Source: Gammaproteobacteria bacterium (GTDB lineage Bacteria; Pseudomonadota; Gammaproteobacteria; DSM-16500). From it: a DNA stretch of 64,000 nt. Every line of letters begins with the position of its first letter. The first letter of the stretch is position 1. The DNA lies in NCBI GenBank assembly GCA_013287085.1, contig JABDEM010000001.1, positions 163 through 64,162 on the forward strand, given 5' to 3'. Shown here in pieces: positions 34,216 through 45,106 of the stretch. Made by a program: the position numbers and the translations under genes. The notes under the pieces are model-generated. The model was not told where the DNA came from and ran no database searches. It saw only the letters and a program-made list of their open reading frames with translations.

Positions 34216-36063
34216 ATGAATAAACTTATCAACTTTTTATTAATCTTTTCCGTACTGGTTTTATTTTCGCCTGCGAATTTTGCAGCGCAAGCGGTTAATG
34301 TAAGATATCAGTCAGATATTTCTCAGCAATCGATTGATCCATCATCTTCCTCTTCTTCTAAATTATTGATAGCGCTTCCTCCTCATTTGGCGGTACAAAA
34401 TACGACGTTGTTAAAACAAGAAAGCAAAGAAATGGATGTTCATGGAAATACTCACATACGGGAGCAACAGATTTATTTAGGATATTCTGTCTATGGTGCA
34501 GAAGAATATACGCATATTTCTCCTTCGGGAAAAATAACTAAAAACGGAACGATATATGAGAATCTTAGCGCGGATCTTAAAGGTGCGCCGCAACATATTT
34601 TTACGAAGGCACAAGCCGATTTAGCCTTAAACAATGCAATATCATATTACGCAAAAAAATTGGGTAAAACACACACCCCTACCCATCAAGAAAGCCAGCT
34701 AATGGTTTATGTCGATTCAGATCATAAAGCCCATTGGGTTTTTAAAGTAGGCTTCTATATTAAAACTGAACATGAAGCACCCGTGAATCCTGGTTATTTA
34801 TTGGATGCGATGAGTTTTAAAATTTATAAAGAATGGGATGATATCGAATATTTAGAAAAAACCAAAAGCGGTGGTTTGGGCGGTAATCTTAAAATTGGGA
34901 TGATTACTTACGATGGATTGCCAAATAATAAACCTAGTTTAGATGTGGTAAGAGATGGTACTCAAAGTGCGTGTTATTTACAAAACGATCGGGTCACCGT
35001 AAAAGATGGTATGTCTACGAAATATAAAGAGGATCCCGATGGAATAAATTTTGCAGTACTATCATTTAAGTGTGATCAACTGGATCCTGCTCACGGGAAT
35101 ATTTATTGGCATGGCGCTTTAGGGCAAACCAATGGCGCATGGTCGCCTGGGACGGATGCTCTTTATTTAGCAGAAAAAGTGAGTCAAATGTATGAAGATT
35201 GGTTTCAGATTCCAGTTTTAGCGGATAAAAACGATAAAAATAAACCGGCAATGCTAAATCTGGTGGTTCATGATAATCAAATTCGTATTTCAGGTTTAAG
35301 TTTATATTTTGGTGGTATGAATGCTTGTTGGGATCCGAAGACGCAGCAATTACGATTTGGTGATGGGGTCGGACTTTTTGGTCCTTTAGATGATATGTTT
35401 CCTTTTGTGGTTTCCGATATTGTTGCCCATGAATTGAGTCATGCATTTACGCATCAGCACGCAAAATTCTATGCTAGAGGTGTATCGGGCGCATTAAGTG
35501 AATCGTTTTCAGATATTGCAGCCAAAGCTTTTGAATATTATTCAAAAGGGAAAGTAACTTGGACAATTGCAGAAGAGCAGAGCAAAACTGATCGCGCTTT
35601 GCGTTATATGGATGAGCCAACGCTTGATTGTAGGTTTGATAAAACTTGTTCGATCGATAATGCTAAAAATTATAAAGAAGGAATCAATTCGCATTATAGT
35701 AGCGGTGTTTTTAATAAAGCTTATTATTTATTATCTACGGCATCCGGTTGGAATCCACGCAAAGCGTTTGAAGTGATGGTGCAAGCCAATCGCTATCATT
35801 GGACTTCAACTTTAGATTTTCAAGAAGCCTCTTGTGGTGTATGGGATGCCGCGCAGGATTTGAATCTTAGCTCGAATGATTTAAGTGTTATTAGTAAAGC
35901 GATGGCTGGTGTGGGATTAGAAACTAACGAAAATAAATGTCACCCTTATAAGCAGTATTTGCCTCAGGTAATAAAGAACGTTATTGATGGTAAATATACT
36001 AATCATGCCGCTCAGCCTAGTTTTTGGGCTAAGCTTACTACTTGGTTTAGGTCGTGGTTTTAG
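34216..36063 (+). CDS. Secreted M4-family zinc metalloprotease (thermolysin/ProA-like)
   Basis: The ATG at 34216 is chosen because GAGG lies 8 bases upstream; the ATG at 34177 overlaps the promoter. The 615-residue precursor has a signal peptide (1-24, ending NFAAQA), an FTP/PepSY-type propeptide (~25-215), and a catalytic domain with H405-E-L-S-H409 and the third zinc ligand E429 (SESFSD). The 24-residue spacing from first His to Glu equals that of thermolysin. The C-terminal helical domain has INSHYSSGVFNKAYY. Relatives (Legionella ProA/Msp, Pseudomonas elastase) leave by type II secretion. It is preceded by a PmrA-like box. Confidence 0.93.
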   Translation: MNKLINFLLIFSVLVLFSPANFAAQAVNVRYQSDISQQSIDPSSSSSSKLLIALPPHLAVQNTTLLKQESKEMDVHGNTHIREQQIYLGYSVYGAEEYTHISPSGKITKNGTIYENLSADLKGAPQHIFTKAQADLALNNAISYYAKKLGKTHTPTHQESQLMVYVDSDHKAHWVFKVGFYIKTEHEAPVNPGYLLDAMSFKIYKEWDDIEYLEKTKSGGLGGNLKIGMITYDGLPNNKPSLDVVRDGTQSACYLQNDRVTVKDGMSTKYKEDPDGINFAVLSFKCDQLDPAHGNIYWHGALGQTNGAWSPGTDALYLAEKVSQMYEDWFQIPVLADKNDKNKPAMLNLVVHDNQIRISGLSLYFGGMNACWDPKTQQLRFGDGVGLFGPLDDMFPFVVSDIVAHELSHAFTHQHAKFYARGVSGALSESFSDIAAKAFEYYSKGKVTWTIAEEQSKTDRALRYMDEPTLDCRFDKTCSIDNAKNYKEGINSHYSSGVFNKAYYLLSTASGWNPRKAFEVMVQANRYHWTSTLDFQEASCGVWDAAQDLNLSSNDLSVISKAMAGVGLETNENKCHPYKQYLPQVIKNVIDGKYTNHAAQPSFWAKLTTWFRSWF

Positions 36064-36216
36064 CGGGCTGAGTTTTGAATTTTATCTTGATCAAGCTGAT
36101 ATTCAAAACCATAATGAGTCCCTGGGAGACTCAATAGATAGCTGTACTGCGCTGAAGCGCAAACTATGCCGCGGGCATTGGGATTATCTGGAGTAAGATA
36201 TTTAACCATGAGATTT

Positions 36217-36936
36217 TTATGCCTTTAAGCGTGATTTATTAGTGAAGGCTTCCGCAAAGATTTGATACATAAAAGTTAAACCCCAGCGGATGATTTGTAA
36301 TTTTCTTTCTCCACCAATACGTTTAGGTTCATCGCCTGGAATTTCTGTGACTTTTAATTTTGCACGTGCAGCACGAATAGAAAGTAGGGGTTCAATGCTG
36401 ACTTTAGTAAAAAATAATTTTTCAGGAACGCTGAAAATTTTGGTATCAGTCAGTTTTAATTGTTGAAAAAGGCTTTTTTTGTACGCACGATACATAACCA
36501 TCGCATCGGTATAATTTCCACCATGCACCACATTAATTAAAGTAGTAAACATCCAATTTCCGAAACGAGTAATTAAGCTATCATCTTCACTCTTTGCATT
36601 GCCTAAATAACGCGAAACGATAATCATATCGTAACCTTTTTGCATTTCTTTAACTAAATCGGGTAAAACAGCGGCAACAGAATTGCCATCGGGTGAGAAG
36701 GTAATCATGACATCGCCACGAATATGAGGTAATGCTTCTAAATAAGCGCTACGAAGACCCCGTTGTTTTTGTACATAGACTTCATAACCTTGTTGTTTAC
36801 ACCAATCAATAGTGCCATCAGTCGAGCCACCGTCAATTACTAATATTTGATCGAAGAGTTTAGAGTCTACTTGCGGCATGACTACTTTGATGCTGTCAAT
36901 TTCGTTAAGTGTTAGAACGCACAATGTTGTTTTCAT
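36217..36936 (-). CDS. Glycosyltransferase, GT2 family (dolichyl-P-sugar-synthase-like)
   Basis: 239 residues with a GT-A fold: LCVLTLNEIDSIKVVMPQV, LVIDGGSTDGTIDWCKQQG, MITFSPDGNS (metal-binding D in place of DXD) and a C-terminal hydrophobic stretch. This resembles DPM1-like polyprenyl-phosphate glycosyltransferases. It probably charges a lipid carrier or acts on a polysaccharide precursor. The start codon lies 32 bp inside the preceding TVP38-like gene, so the two are coupled. It is the last gene of the fcl-TVP38-GT2 operon. Confidence 0.88.
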   Translation of the reverse strand: MKTTLCVLTLNEIDSIKVVMPQVDSKLFDQILVIDGGSTDGTIDWCKQQGYEVYVQKQRGLRSAYLEALPHIRGDVMITFSPDGNSVAAVLPDLVKEMQKGYDMIIVSRYLGNAKSEDDSLITRFGNWMFTTLINVVHGGNYTDAMVMYRAYKKSLFQQLKLTDTKIFSVPEKLFFTKVSIEPLLSIRAARAKLKVTEIPGDEPKRIGGERKLQIIRWGLTFMYQIFAEAFTNKSRLKA

Positions 36937-37513
36937 ATTGTCTCCTTTGTGAAAGCATTTTTAGTGTAAATAAAATTGAGATAAGTAATAGGGTGATGCC
37001 TATTTGTAAAATTAAACGATGGATATTGGTGTTATCTAGGGAATAGGTTTTTAATATTGAACCTATCGATGCGAAGGCAAAACAGGGAATTAGATTAGCT
37101 AAAAACGTAGCAAGAATATAATGTCGGAATGAAAGCTCCGGAATAATGCCAAATATATAGCTGGTTAAGCCAAAGGGAATGATAGGGTTAAGACGGGCCA
37201 TGGCGATAAACTGCCAATCATAGCGATTAATGGTATTTTTGAAATTAATTAGAAGGGGGTATTTTTTGAAAAATTTTTCTAGAAAATGATGTCCGAACCA
37301 GCGACCGATAAAAAATGAAATGCTGGCGACCAAGGTTGCCAATATATTGATCAGTATGCCTCCACCTAGTGTTCCCCATATGATGCCTGCAATGAGATTC
37401 AGGGGTAAACCCAGGGGTAAAATTAATAAGCTGCTTATAATAAAAATGAATGTGATCGAAATCAAAGCGGTAAATCCATGTAAGTTTTGCAATGTAACCA
37501 AGAGACTTATCAA
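36905..37513 (-). CDS. TVP38/TMEM64-family (VTT-domain) membrane protein
   Basis: 202 residues with about five membrane helices. The conserved VTT segment is visible: LPLGLPLNLIAGIIWGTLGGG, ARLNPIIPFGLTSYIFGI and YILATFLANLIPC. These proteins are related to DedA and have been linked to lipid scrambling or transport; the exact role is unknown. It overlaps fcl upstream by 4 bp and the GT2 downstream by 32 bp, so it is firmly in this operon. Confidence 0.9.
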   Translation of the reverse strand: MISLLVTLQNLHGFTALISITFIFIISSLLILPLGLPLNLIAGIIWGTLGGGILINILATLVASISFFIGRWFGHHFLEKFFKKYPLLINFKNTINRYDWQFIAMARLNPIIPFGLTSYIFGIIPELSFRHYILATFLANLIPCFAFASIGSILKTYSLDNTNIHRLILQIGITLLLISILFTLKMLSQRRQYENNIVRSNT

Positions 37514-38439
37514 GCTAATGTTCCTTCAAAATGGAATTGATGCATTCTTTCTAAGCCTTCTTTTAGTGAAATTTTTGGTTTCCAGCCTAATGCAAATAAC
37601 TTTGTTGAATCTAAACATTTTCGGGGGGCACCATCAGGTTTGGTAGGGTCTAAATTTATTTTTCCTGTATATCTCACAATTTCAGCAATTTCATTGGCTA
37701 AGTTATAAATAGATATTTCTTGCATGGTGCTAAGATTAATAATTTCAGGAGAGTTATAGTTTTGCATGAGAAATACTAAAGCACCAGCAAAATCATCTAC
37801 ATAAATAAATTCTCTTAATGGTTTTCCACTGCCCCAAAGTACTACTTCACTTAAATTATTTTTTTTGGCTTCATGAAAGCGTTTCATTAATGCAGGAATA
37901 ACATGTGAGGCTTCAGGATTAAAATTATCACCTACGCCGTAGGCATTTGTTGGCATGGGTATTACTACATTCAGATTATGTTCTTTTGTATAGGCTTGGC
38001 ACATGACAATACCATTGATTTTAGCGGCTGCATAAGCAATGTTAGTAGGCTCAATTAAGCCATCTAGAAAATATTTTTCAGCAATAGGTTGTGGGGCTAA
38101 TTTTGGATAAGTACAAGCAGATCCGGGGAACAATAATTTTTTAACTTTATAGCGATAAGAGGCTTCAATCACATTGCAATGCATCTGAGTATTATCATAA
38201 ATAAATTTTGCGGGATAAGTATTATTCGCATGAATGCCGCCAACTATGGCTGCTAAATGAAAGACGTATTCTGGCTGATGTTTTTCAAAATAAGCTATGA
38301 CTTTAGCTTGATCGCGTAAATCCAATTCTTGGTGGTTGGGGGTGAGCAGGTTAGGGTAGTCTTTTTGTAATAATCGAACTAAAGCACCACCGACCATGCC
38401 GGTTGACCCGGTAATTAGGATTTTGGAATTAAGCTGCAT
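37510..38439 (-). CDS. fcl: GDP-L-fucose synthase-like epimerase/reductase
   Basis: 309 residues. The NADP-binding turn is TGSTGMVGGALVRLL. HLAAIVGGIHANNTYPA and the catalytic FPGSACTYPK and YAAAKINGIVMCQAY are characteristic of the Fcl/WcaG group. The typical C-terminal FNPEASHVIPALMKRFHEAK is also present. The enzyme epimerises C3/C5 and reduces C4 of GDP-4-keto-6-deoxymannose (or the heptose analogue), the step after a GMD-like enzyme such as that at 31106. It is the first gene of a minus operon, divergent from metH by 43 bp. Confidence 0.93.
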   Translation of the reverse strand: MQLNSKILITGSTGMVGGALVRLLQKDYPNLLTPNHQELDLRDQAKVIAYFEKHQPEYVFHLAAIVGGIHANNTYPAKFIYDNTQMHCNVIEASYRYKVKKLLFPGSACTYPKLAPQPIAEKYFLDGLIEPTNIAYAAAKINGIVMCQAYTKEHNLNVVIPMPTNAYGVGDNFNPEASHVIPALMKRFHEAKKNNLSEVVLWGSGKPLREFIYVDDFAGALVFLMQNYNSPEIINLSTMQEISIYNLANEIAEIVRYTGKINLDPTKPDGAPRKCLDSTKLFALGWKPKISLKEGLERMHQFHFEGTLA

Positions 38440-38482
38440 TCATTTATACTCTCGTAACTAGAATTTAGGGTGTCATTTTACT

Positions 38483-41400
38483 ATGGATTACGACAAAGTT
38501 AACCAATATCTTATAGCTGCGCTGAAAAAGCGGATTTTAGTCCTGGATGGGGCCATGGGGACTATGGTTCAGCAGTATAATTTGGAAGAAAAAGACTATA
38601 GAGCGGATCGATTTGCTGACTTTCCTCATGATTTAAAAGGAAATCATGATCTTTTGACTTTAACTCGACCTGATGTCATTTCTGAGATTCATGCAGGATA
38701 TTTAGCCGCTGGGGCTGATTTAATTGAAACGAATACGTTTAATGCGAATTCGATTTCGCTCCTGGATTACCATTTATCAGAGCTAGCCTATGAGTTAAAT
38801 GTGGCAGCTGCCCAATTGGCAAAAAAGGTCGCGGCAGAGTTTAGTACTCCTGATAAACCTCGATATGTTGTGGGTGTATTAGGCCCTACGAATAGAACCG
38901 CTTCGTTATCTCCTGATGTTAATGACCCTGGATTTAGAAATATTAACTTTGATCAATTGGTAGAAGCCTATAGTGATGCGGTTAGAGGATTGGTGGATGG
39001 TCAAGCGGATATCTTAATGATCGAAACCATCTTTGATACCCTAAATTGCAAAGCAGCTATTTTTGCGATTGAAAAATATTTTGAAGAACATAATATTCGA
39101 ATTCCTGTCATGATTTCAGGAACTATTACGGATGCGAGTGGCCGTACTTTATCAGGTCAAACGACAGAAGCATTTTGGAATTCAGTGCGTCATGTCAGAC
39201 CGCTTTGTATTGGATTAAACTGCGCCTTAGGGGCTAGTGCTTTAAGACCTTATATTCAAGAATTATCTAAAAAAGCGGATACCTTTGTGAGTGTTCATCC
39301 CAATGCTGGATTACCCAATGCATTTGGAGAATATGATGAAACGCCGGATGAAATGGCAGCGGTAATTTCAGAATTTGCTTCAGAAGGCTTAATTAATATA
39401 GTAGGGGGTTGTTGTGGGACCACTCCCGCACATATTAAAGCCATTGAAAAAGCAGTCTCCATCCAAAAACCCCGCGAAATCCCAGAAATTCCTAAAGCTT
39501 GTAGATTAAGTGGTTTAGAGCCTTTAAATATTGATGAGAATTCTTTATTTGTAAACGTAGGTGAGCGTACGAATGTGACGGGTTCCTCACGTTTTGCTGA
39601 TTTAATCCGTAATGATAATTATGCGACAGCATTGGATATTGCACGTGAACAAGTGATGAATGGCGCGCAAGTGATTGACATCAACATGGATGAAGGCATG
39701 TTAGATGCAGAATTTGCGATGGTTAAATTTTTAAATTTAATTGCATCAGAGCCAGATATTTCACGCGTACCTATTATGATTGATTCATCTAAATGGTCAG
39801 TCATAGAAAAAGGTTTAAAGTGCATCCAAGGTAAAGGCATTGTTAATTCTATTAGTATGAAAGATGGTGAAGCAGCTTTTTTAGAAAAAGCACGCTTAGC
39901 ACGTCAATATGGCGCAGCAGTTGTTGTAATGGCATTTGATGAACAAGGTCAAGCCGATACGGAAGATCGTAAATTTGAAATATGTAAACGCGCTTACGAT
40001 TTATTAGTGAATCAAGTTAATTTCCCTCCTGAAGATATTATTTTTGATCCGAATATTTTTGCTATTGCAACAGGAATTGATGAGCACAATGAATATGGGG
40101 TTGCGTTTATTAATGCAACACGCCGCATTAAAGAAAAATTACCCCATGCTTTAATTAGTGGTGGTGTGAGCAATGTTTCATTTTCATTTCGTGGTAATAA
40201 TCCCATTCGTGAAGCGATTCATGCGGTGTTTTTATATCACGCCGTGCAAGCGGGCATGGATATGGGAATTGTAAACGCAGGAAGTCTGGCTATTTATGCA
40301 GATATTCCACCTGATATTTTAGAACGCATTGAAGATGTCATGCTAAACAGACGAAATGATTCGACAGAAAGATTATTGGAAGTCGCCAGTTCTTTAAAAG
40401 GTCAGGTCAAAGGTAAAGGGGAAGATTTAACTTGGCGCGAAAAGAACGTCATCGAGCGATTATCTTATGCTTTAGTCAATGGCATTAATCAATTTATAGT
40501 TGAAGATACCGAAGAAGCCCGACTTCTGTTAGGAAGCCCTCTTAAAGTAATAGAGGGGCCTCTGATGGATGGTATGAATATTGTGGGTGATTTATTTGGC
40601 GCCGGAAAAATGTTTTTACCCCAAGTGGTTAAAAGCGCACGCGTGATGAAACAATCCGTGGCGCATTTGATTCCATTTTTAGAAGCTGAAAAATCCACCG
40701 CAAAAGCCAAAGGAAAAATCTTATTAGCGACAGTTAAAGGCGATGTGCATGATATTGGGAAAAATATTGTAGGGGTAGTTCTAGGTTGCAATAATTACGA
40801 AGTGATTGATTTAGGTGTGATGGTTCCTTGTGAAAAAATTCTTGAAACAGCGCGTAAAGAAAAAGTTGACGTGATTGGTTTAAGTGGTTTAATCACCCCG
40901 TCATTAGAAGAAATGACGCAAGTAGCTAAAGAAATGCAAAGACAAAAATTTACTTTGCCTTTGTTAATTGGTGGCGCGACGACATCTCGCGCACATACGG
41001 CTATTAAAATTGAACCGCATTATGAAGGTGCAACTGTGCATGTGGTTGATGCCTCGCGCGCAGTTGGTGTGGTCGGGCAATTATTAAGTGAAACAGATCA
41101 AACTAAATTTATTAGTGAAACTAAAGAAGAATATGTTCAGCTGCGTAAGAGACATGAAAATAAAAAATCAGAAGTCGAATTAATTAGCTTGATTGATGCG
41201 CGTAATAATAAATTAATGACCGATTGGGAATCCCATAAACCCCAAAAACCTGCATTCTTGGGTGTTAAATCTTTTAATAATTATCCTCTAGAAGAAGTCG
41301 TGAAGTACATTGATTGGACGCCATTTTTCCAGTCCTGGGAATTATCCGGAAAATATCCTGAAATTTTAAATGACAAAGTCGTAGGTGAGAGTGCGACAAG

Positions 41401-42154
41401 TTTATTTAAAGATGCGCAGCATATGTTAACTAAATTAATTGATGAACAATGGATCACAGCCAATGCGGTGATTGGGTTTTACCCGGCGAATAGTGTTGAA
41501 GATGATTTTGAAGTGTATGCAGATGAAAGCCGTAAAACACTTATCCATAAATTCTGTATGCTACGGCAGCAAACTAAAAAACCTAAAGATAAATTTAATT
41601 TATGTCTTTCGGACTATGTAGCTCCCAAAGAAAGTGGCATAGAAGATTACGTTGGGTTTTTTGCGGTGACAACCGGTGTGGGCGCAGAAAAACATTTAGA
41701 AAAATTTGCAAAATCTCTGGATGAATATAGCAGTATTTTATTTAAAGCATTAATGGATAGATTAGCGGAAGCATTTACTGAATATATGCATGCCAAGGTC
41801 CGAAAAGAATGGTGGGGCTATGAGCCTCATGAAACTCTCTCCAATGAAGATTTAATTGCAGAAAAATATAAAGGGATACGCCCGGCGCCTGGGTATCCAG
41901 CATGTCCTGATCATACTGAGAAAGAAAAATTATTTAATTTGTTAGATGCGCCTAATCGGGCTTTGATTCGATTGACAGAGAATTTTGCTATGTATCCTGC
42001 ATCTTCAGTCTCTGGATTTTATTTCTCGCATCCTGAGGCTCAGTACTTTGCCGTAGGTAAAGTAAGAGATGATCAAGTTGTAGAATATGCGCAACGTAAA
42101 AACATGAATATTGATGAAATTAAGCGCTGGCTTGCGCCTTATTTAGTGGGATAG
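38483..42154 (+). CDS. metH: Cobalamin-dependent methionine synthase
   Basis: Full-length MetH, 1223 residues, with all modules in order. The homocysteine domain (1-330) has zinc ligands in GLNCALGAS and [10 protein letters not shown]. The methyltetrahydrofolate domain (~350-620) has [12 protein letters not shown]. The B12 cap and B12 domain (~640-890) contain [11 protein letters not shown], whose H756 ligates cobalt. The activation domain has the SAM-binding [12 protein letters not shown]. It transfers methyl from methyl-THF to homocysteine and needs B12. It heads a long plus-strand run to 50500 with gaps of 2-33 bp. Confidence 0.98.
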   Translation: MDYDKVNQYLIAALKKRILVLDGAMGTMVQQYNLEEKDYRADRFADFPHDLKGNHDLLTLTRPDVISEIHAGYLAAGADLIETNTFNANSISLLDYHLSELAYELNVAAAQLAKKVAAEFSTPDKPRYVVGVLGPTNRTASLSPDVNDPGFRNINFDQLVEAYSDAVRGLVDGQADILMIETIFDTLNCKAAIFAIEKYFEEHNIRIPVMISGTITDASGRTLSGQTTEAFWNSVRHVRPLCIGLNCALGASALRPYIQELSKKADTFVSVHPNAGLPNAFGEYDETPDEMAAVISEFASEGLINIVGGCCGTTPAHIKAIEKAVSIQKPREIPEIPKACRLSGLEPLNIDENSLFVNVGERTNVTGSSRFADLIRNDNYATALDIAREQVMNGAQVIDINMDEGMLDAEFAMVKFLNLIASEPDISRVPIMIDSSKWSVIEKGLKCIQGKGIVNSISMKDGEAAFLEKARLARQYGAAVVVMAFDEQGQADTEDRKFEICKRAYDLLVNQVNFPPEDIIFDPNIFAIATGIDEHNEYGVAFINATRRIKEKLPHALISGGVSNVSFSFRGNNPIREAIHAVFLYHAVQAGMDMGIVNAGSLAIYADIPPDILERIEDVMLNRRNDSTERLLEVASSLKGQVKGKGEDLTWREKNVIERLSYALVNGINQFIVEDTEEARLLLGSPLKVIEGPLMDGMNIVGDLFGAGKMFLPQVVKSARVMKQSVAHLIPFLEAEKSTAKAKGKILLATVKGDVHDIGKNIVGVVLGCNNYEVIDLGVMVPCEKILETARKEKVDVIGLSGLITPSLEEMTQVAKEMQRQKFTLPLLIGGATTSRAHTAIKIEPHYEGATVHVVDASRAVGVVGQLLSETDQTKFISETKEEYVQLRKRHENKKSEVELISLIDARNNKLMTDWESHKPQKPAFLGVKSFNNYPLEEVVKYIDWTPFFQSWELSGKYPEILNDKVVGESATSLFKDAQHMLTKLIDEQWITANAVIGFYPANSVEDDFEVYADESRKTLIHKFCMLRQQTKKPKDKFNLCLSDYVAPKESGIEDYVGFFAVTTGVGAEKHLEKFAKSLDEYSSILFKALMDRLAEAFTEYMHAKVRKEWWGYEPHETLSNEDLIAEKYKGIRPAPGYPACPDHTEKEKLFNLLDAPNRALIRLTENFAMYPASSVSGFYFSHPEAQYFAVGKVRDDQVVEYAQRKNMNIDEIKRWLAPYLVG

Positions 42155-42156
42155 TT

Positions 42157-43554
42157 ATGTTATTTAATTCTTATGAATTTATATTTATATTTTTACCCGT
42201 TACGATGTTGGTTTTTTATGGTCTAACGTATTTTCGCAAAGTGCGCGCTTCAATATGGTGGATAGGTTTTGCATCTTTATTTTTTTATGCCTATTGGAAT
42301 TGGCGCTTCCTCTTTCTATTTGCTATTTCTATCGTTTTTAATTATTTTCTTGGAAATACTATTACGGATGCGCGAAGTGCGAATAGGCAAAAATATTATT
42401 TAATTCTCGGATTGATTGCGAATCTTAGTTTGCTGGCTTATTTTAAATATACGAATTTCTTTCTGCAAAATTTTAGCGCTTTAACTGGGGTTGGCTTAAC
42501 TTTACCTGAGATTATCTTACCAGTTGGGATATCTTTTTTTACTTTTACTCAGATTGCTTATATTGTGGATTGCGCGCGCAGCAAACAGAGCAAATATCGC
42601 TTTTCAGATTACGTTTTATTTGTCTCATTTTTCCCGCATTTAGTAGCCGGACCCATATTAATGCATAATGCGACTATTCCGCAGATTGAAAGCAAGCGGT
42701 TTGGCAGACCCTCTGCGAGAAAAGTTTCTATGGCAATCCAATTTTTTAGTATTGGATTGTTTAAGAAAATTATTATTGCAGATAACTTAGCGTTATTTGT
42801 TGATCCATTATTTAAGAATGCACACCATTTATCCCTATTTGACGCATGGGTTGCAGCTTTATTGTATACTTTTCAAATTTATTTTGATTTTTCAGCTTAT
42901 TCTGAAATGGCGGTTGGGCTTGCATTATTGATGAATGTTCGCATTCCCTTTAATTTTAATTCGCCCTATAAAGCACTTTCTATTGTTGATTTTTGGCGTC
43001 GTTGGCATATTTCTTTGTCTAGTTTTTTGCGTCATTATCTTTACATTCCGCTCGGTGGAAATCGTAATGGGGCATTGCGTCGTTATATAAATTTATTTAT
43101 TACTATGCTTTTAGGCGGCCTTTGGCATGGTGCTTCTTGGACTTTTGTCATTTGGGGTGGGTTGCATGGGAGTTATCTTGCGATTAATCATTTTTGGAAA
43201 GTAACGGGGTTAAAGCTTTCTAGTTATTTAGCTTGGGTTATAACCTTTTTTGCGGTTGTCATCGCTTGGGTATTTTTTCGGGCTCAGACATTGTCAGCCG
43301 CCACATCTCTATTAAAATCCATGATAGGCTATAATCACGCTTATTCCTGGCCTTCTAGTTTATCGGTAACACCTACTATGATGATTATTTGTATTAGCCT
43401 ATTTGTTTGCTGGGCTGTTGCAGTACCTAATACTCAACAAATCGTCATAAACCGCCAACCTAAAATGAGAATCGCTATTCCCATTGTATTAATGTTAGTA
43501 CTGGGTATTTTAGGTTTGGGTAAAAGTGATAATTTTATTTATTTTCAGTTTTAG
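42157..43554 (+). CDS. MBOAT-family O-acyltransferase (AlgI/DltB-like)
   Basis: 465 residues with about ten membrane helices. The MBOAT core is DFSAYSEMAVGLALLM, FNSPYKALSIVDFWRRWHISLSSF and GLWHGASWTFVIWGGLHG, with the two active-site histidines near residue 325. AlgI-type proteins pass acetyl groups across the inner membrane to surface glycans. The next gene encodes an SGNH-like protein that could be the periplasmic partner. The start lies 2 bp after the metH stop, so it is co-transcribed with metH, an unusual neighbour. Confidence 0.93.
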   Translation: MLFNSYEFIFIFLPVTMLVFYGLTYFRKVRASIWWIGFASLFFYAYWNWRFLFLFAISIVFNYFLGNTITDARSANRQKYYLILGLIANLSLLAYFKYTNFFLQNFSALTGVGLTLPEIILPVGISFFTFTQIAYIVDCARSKQSKYRFSDYVLFVSFFPHLVAGPILMHNATIPQIESKRFGRPSARKVSMAIQFFSIGLFKKIIIADNLALFVDPLFKNAHHLSLFDAWVAALLYTFQIYFDFSAYSEMAVGLALLMNVRIPFNFNSPYKALSIVDFWRRWHISLSSFLRHYLYIPLGGNRNGALRRYINLFITMLLGGLWHGASWTFVIWGGLHGSYLAINHFWKVTGLKLSSYLAWVITFFAVVIAWVFFRAQTLSAATSLLKSMIGYNHAYSWPSSLSVTPTMMIICISLFVCWAVAVPNTQQIVINRQPKMRIAIPIVLMLVLGILGLGKSDNFIYFQF

Positions 43555-43570
43555 TGTGTGAGTTAAGGCT

Positions 43571-45082
43571 ATGAAAAAATACCGAAAGAATGTGCTATTA
43601 ATTGGAATAACATTTTGTACTACCTTAATTTTTATAGTGTTATTTAATATTATGGTAGATCCTTATGATATATTTCGTGGAGTCATAAAAAAACGACCCG
43701 ATGATTTAAAAAACATAAGTTATTTAACAAAAGCTGTCAAAATTATACAGAAAAAACCCGATACGCTTCTTCTTGGTACCTCTACGGTTGATTGTGGTTA
43801 TGCTATGCGAGATTCTCTGTCGTCGTTTACCAATGATCAATATACTAATTACAATCCTCGTTTGGATAAACTGGTGCCCTCCTATTTGCAACCTCTTAAT
43901 GCTGGGGTGAATGGGGGTTCTTTATTTGAGATCTATGCTCTGCTGCAGCATGCTTATAAGAATAACCCTAAACTTAAACACGTTATTATAGGGCTTGAAT
44001 GGCATCTTTTCACGAATGAAGTACCGCCTCAGCCAACGACACCCGATATTGATGTATTTAATAAAACTTATGTGCCCTTAAAACTTTATCTTAAAACCAC
44101 GATGACATTGCAGAGTACTAAAGATTCAGTACGAGTATTATTTGTAAATCATAAGATACTAAAAAATATTAGAAATATTTTTCTCAAGGTCCCTGCAGGA
44201 ATTGATAATCTTGATACTAAAATAGGAGCGCTCGTTGCGAAGGCGCCTGCTACAAATGAATTACTTCCTGAGTCTGTTAATCTCAAAATCCCTAATAAAT
44301 TGATCTTGGGTCAAAGTGAAGTTGAAACTTATGCGTTAGCATTTTCAATTCATTATATTTCAAGTTTGTATTCAGGTTTTCAAAAAGAAGGCGATGCGGC
44401 TTTATTACATCCTGATGCATTTGATTATTTGCAACGAATCGTTCAGTTTGCGAAAGATAAAAATATAAAACTCGATATCTATATTTCTCCTCAACACGCC
44501 ACACACTGGGTCACAGCAGAAAAATTTGGTCTTGGAAGTTATGTAGACCGTTGGTTGCGTGGGGTCGCTAAGATTACTGCTTATTGGGATTTTTCTACTG
44601 CACTAGATTTTAGTGAAGATATCGATAATTATTTTGGAGGGGATGATCGTCATTTTAATTATGCGGCGGGAGAAATAATACTTTCGACCATAATTAATGG
44701 AAAAGCTGATCCTAAGAGTGGGATAGTTTATGTAACGAATAAGAATATTGATCAAGTGCTCGATAATCGCCATAAAGCGCAAAAAAGATGGCTAAGTCAT
44801 AATAAATATCTTGCAGCTATTTTTGCTTATCCTAAATTTTCGCAAATGAAAAAGCTTAATGGGGAGGTAGAAAAAATATTTGTACATTATCAACCGGCTT
44901 ATCATGGCTATGATATTTTTGGATTTATGGATGAGTTTATTGCAGTTCCAGTGGAATATGCTCCCTATGATCTTCGTCGGCTCATGCTTGGCAAATACCC
45001 TCATTTAATCGCGGGAAAAACGCTAGGTTCTCTGCAGAAGAAGATAGGACTTGGCATGGCCCCTCCTAATTTGCTATCGTAA
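43571..45082 (+). CDS. Membrane-anchored SGNH/AlgX-like protein, probable O-acetylation partner
   Basis: 503 residues. A single N-terminal membrane helix (8-27) is followed by a periplasmic domain. The segment TLLLGTSTVDCGYAM resembles the GTS/GSSR block of AlgJ/AlgX/DltD-like SGNH hydrolases, and the Asp-His pair may lie in GDDRHFNYAAG (~360), a normal C-terminal position for it. The family match is weak and the nucleophile is Ser or Thr in GTST. It lies 16 bp after the MBOAT gene; such pairs form two-part O-acyltransferases. Function is inferred mainly from this pairing. Confidence 0.7.
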   Translation: MKKYRKNVLLIGITFCTTLIFIVLFNIMVDPYDIFRGVIKKRPDDLKNISYLTKAVKIIQKKPDTLLLGTSTVDCGYAMRDSLSSFTNDQYTNYNPRLDKLVPSYLQPLNAGVNGGSLFEIYALLQHAYKNNPKLKHVIIGLEWHLFTNEVPPQPTTPDIDVFNKTYVPLKLYLKTTMTLQSTKDSVRVLFVNHKILKNIRNIFLKVPAGIDNLDTKIGALVAKAPATNELLPESVNLKIPNKLILGQSEVETYALAFSIHYISSLYSGFQKEGDAALLHPDAFDYLQRIVQFAKDKNIKLDIYISPQHATHWVTAEKFGLGSYVDRWLRGVAKITAYWDFSTALDFSEDIDNYFGGDDRHFNYAAGEIILSTIINGKADPKSGIVYVTNKNIDQVLDNRHKAQKRWLSHNKYLAAIFAYPKFSQMKKLNGEVEKIFVHYQPAYHGYDIFGFMDEFIAVPVEYAPYDLRRLMLGKYPHLIAGKTLGSLQKKIGLGMAPPNLLS

Positions 45083-45106
45083 CCGTGGATATGATTTAGA
45101 GATTAT

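Noticed and set aside
36064-36216. Hairpins behind the M4 protease gene as a riboswitch or small RNA
   Set aside because: Short inverted repeats exist (for example GAGTC...GACTC) but no terminator tail or known riboswitch core could be recognised.
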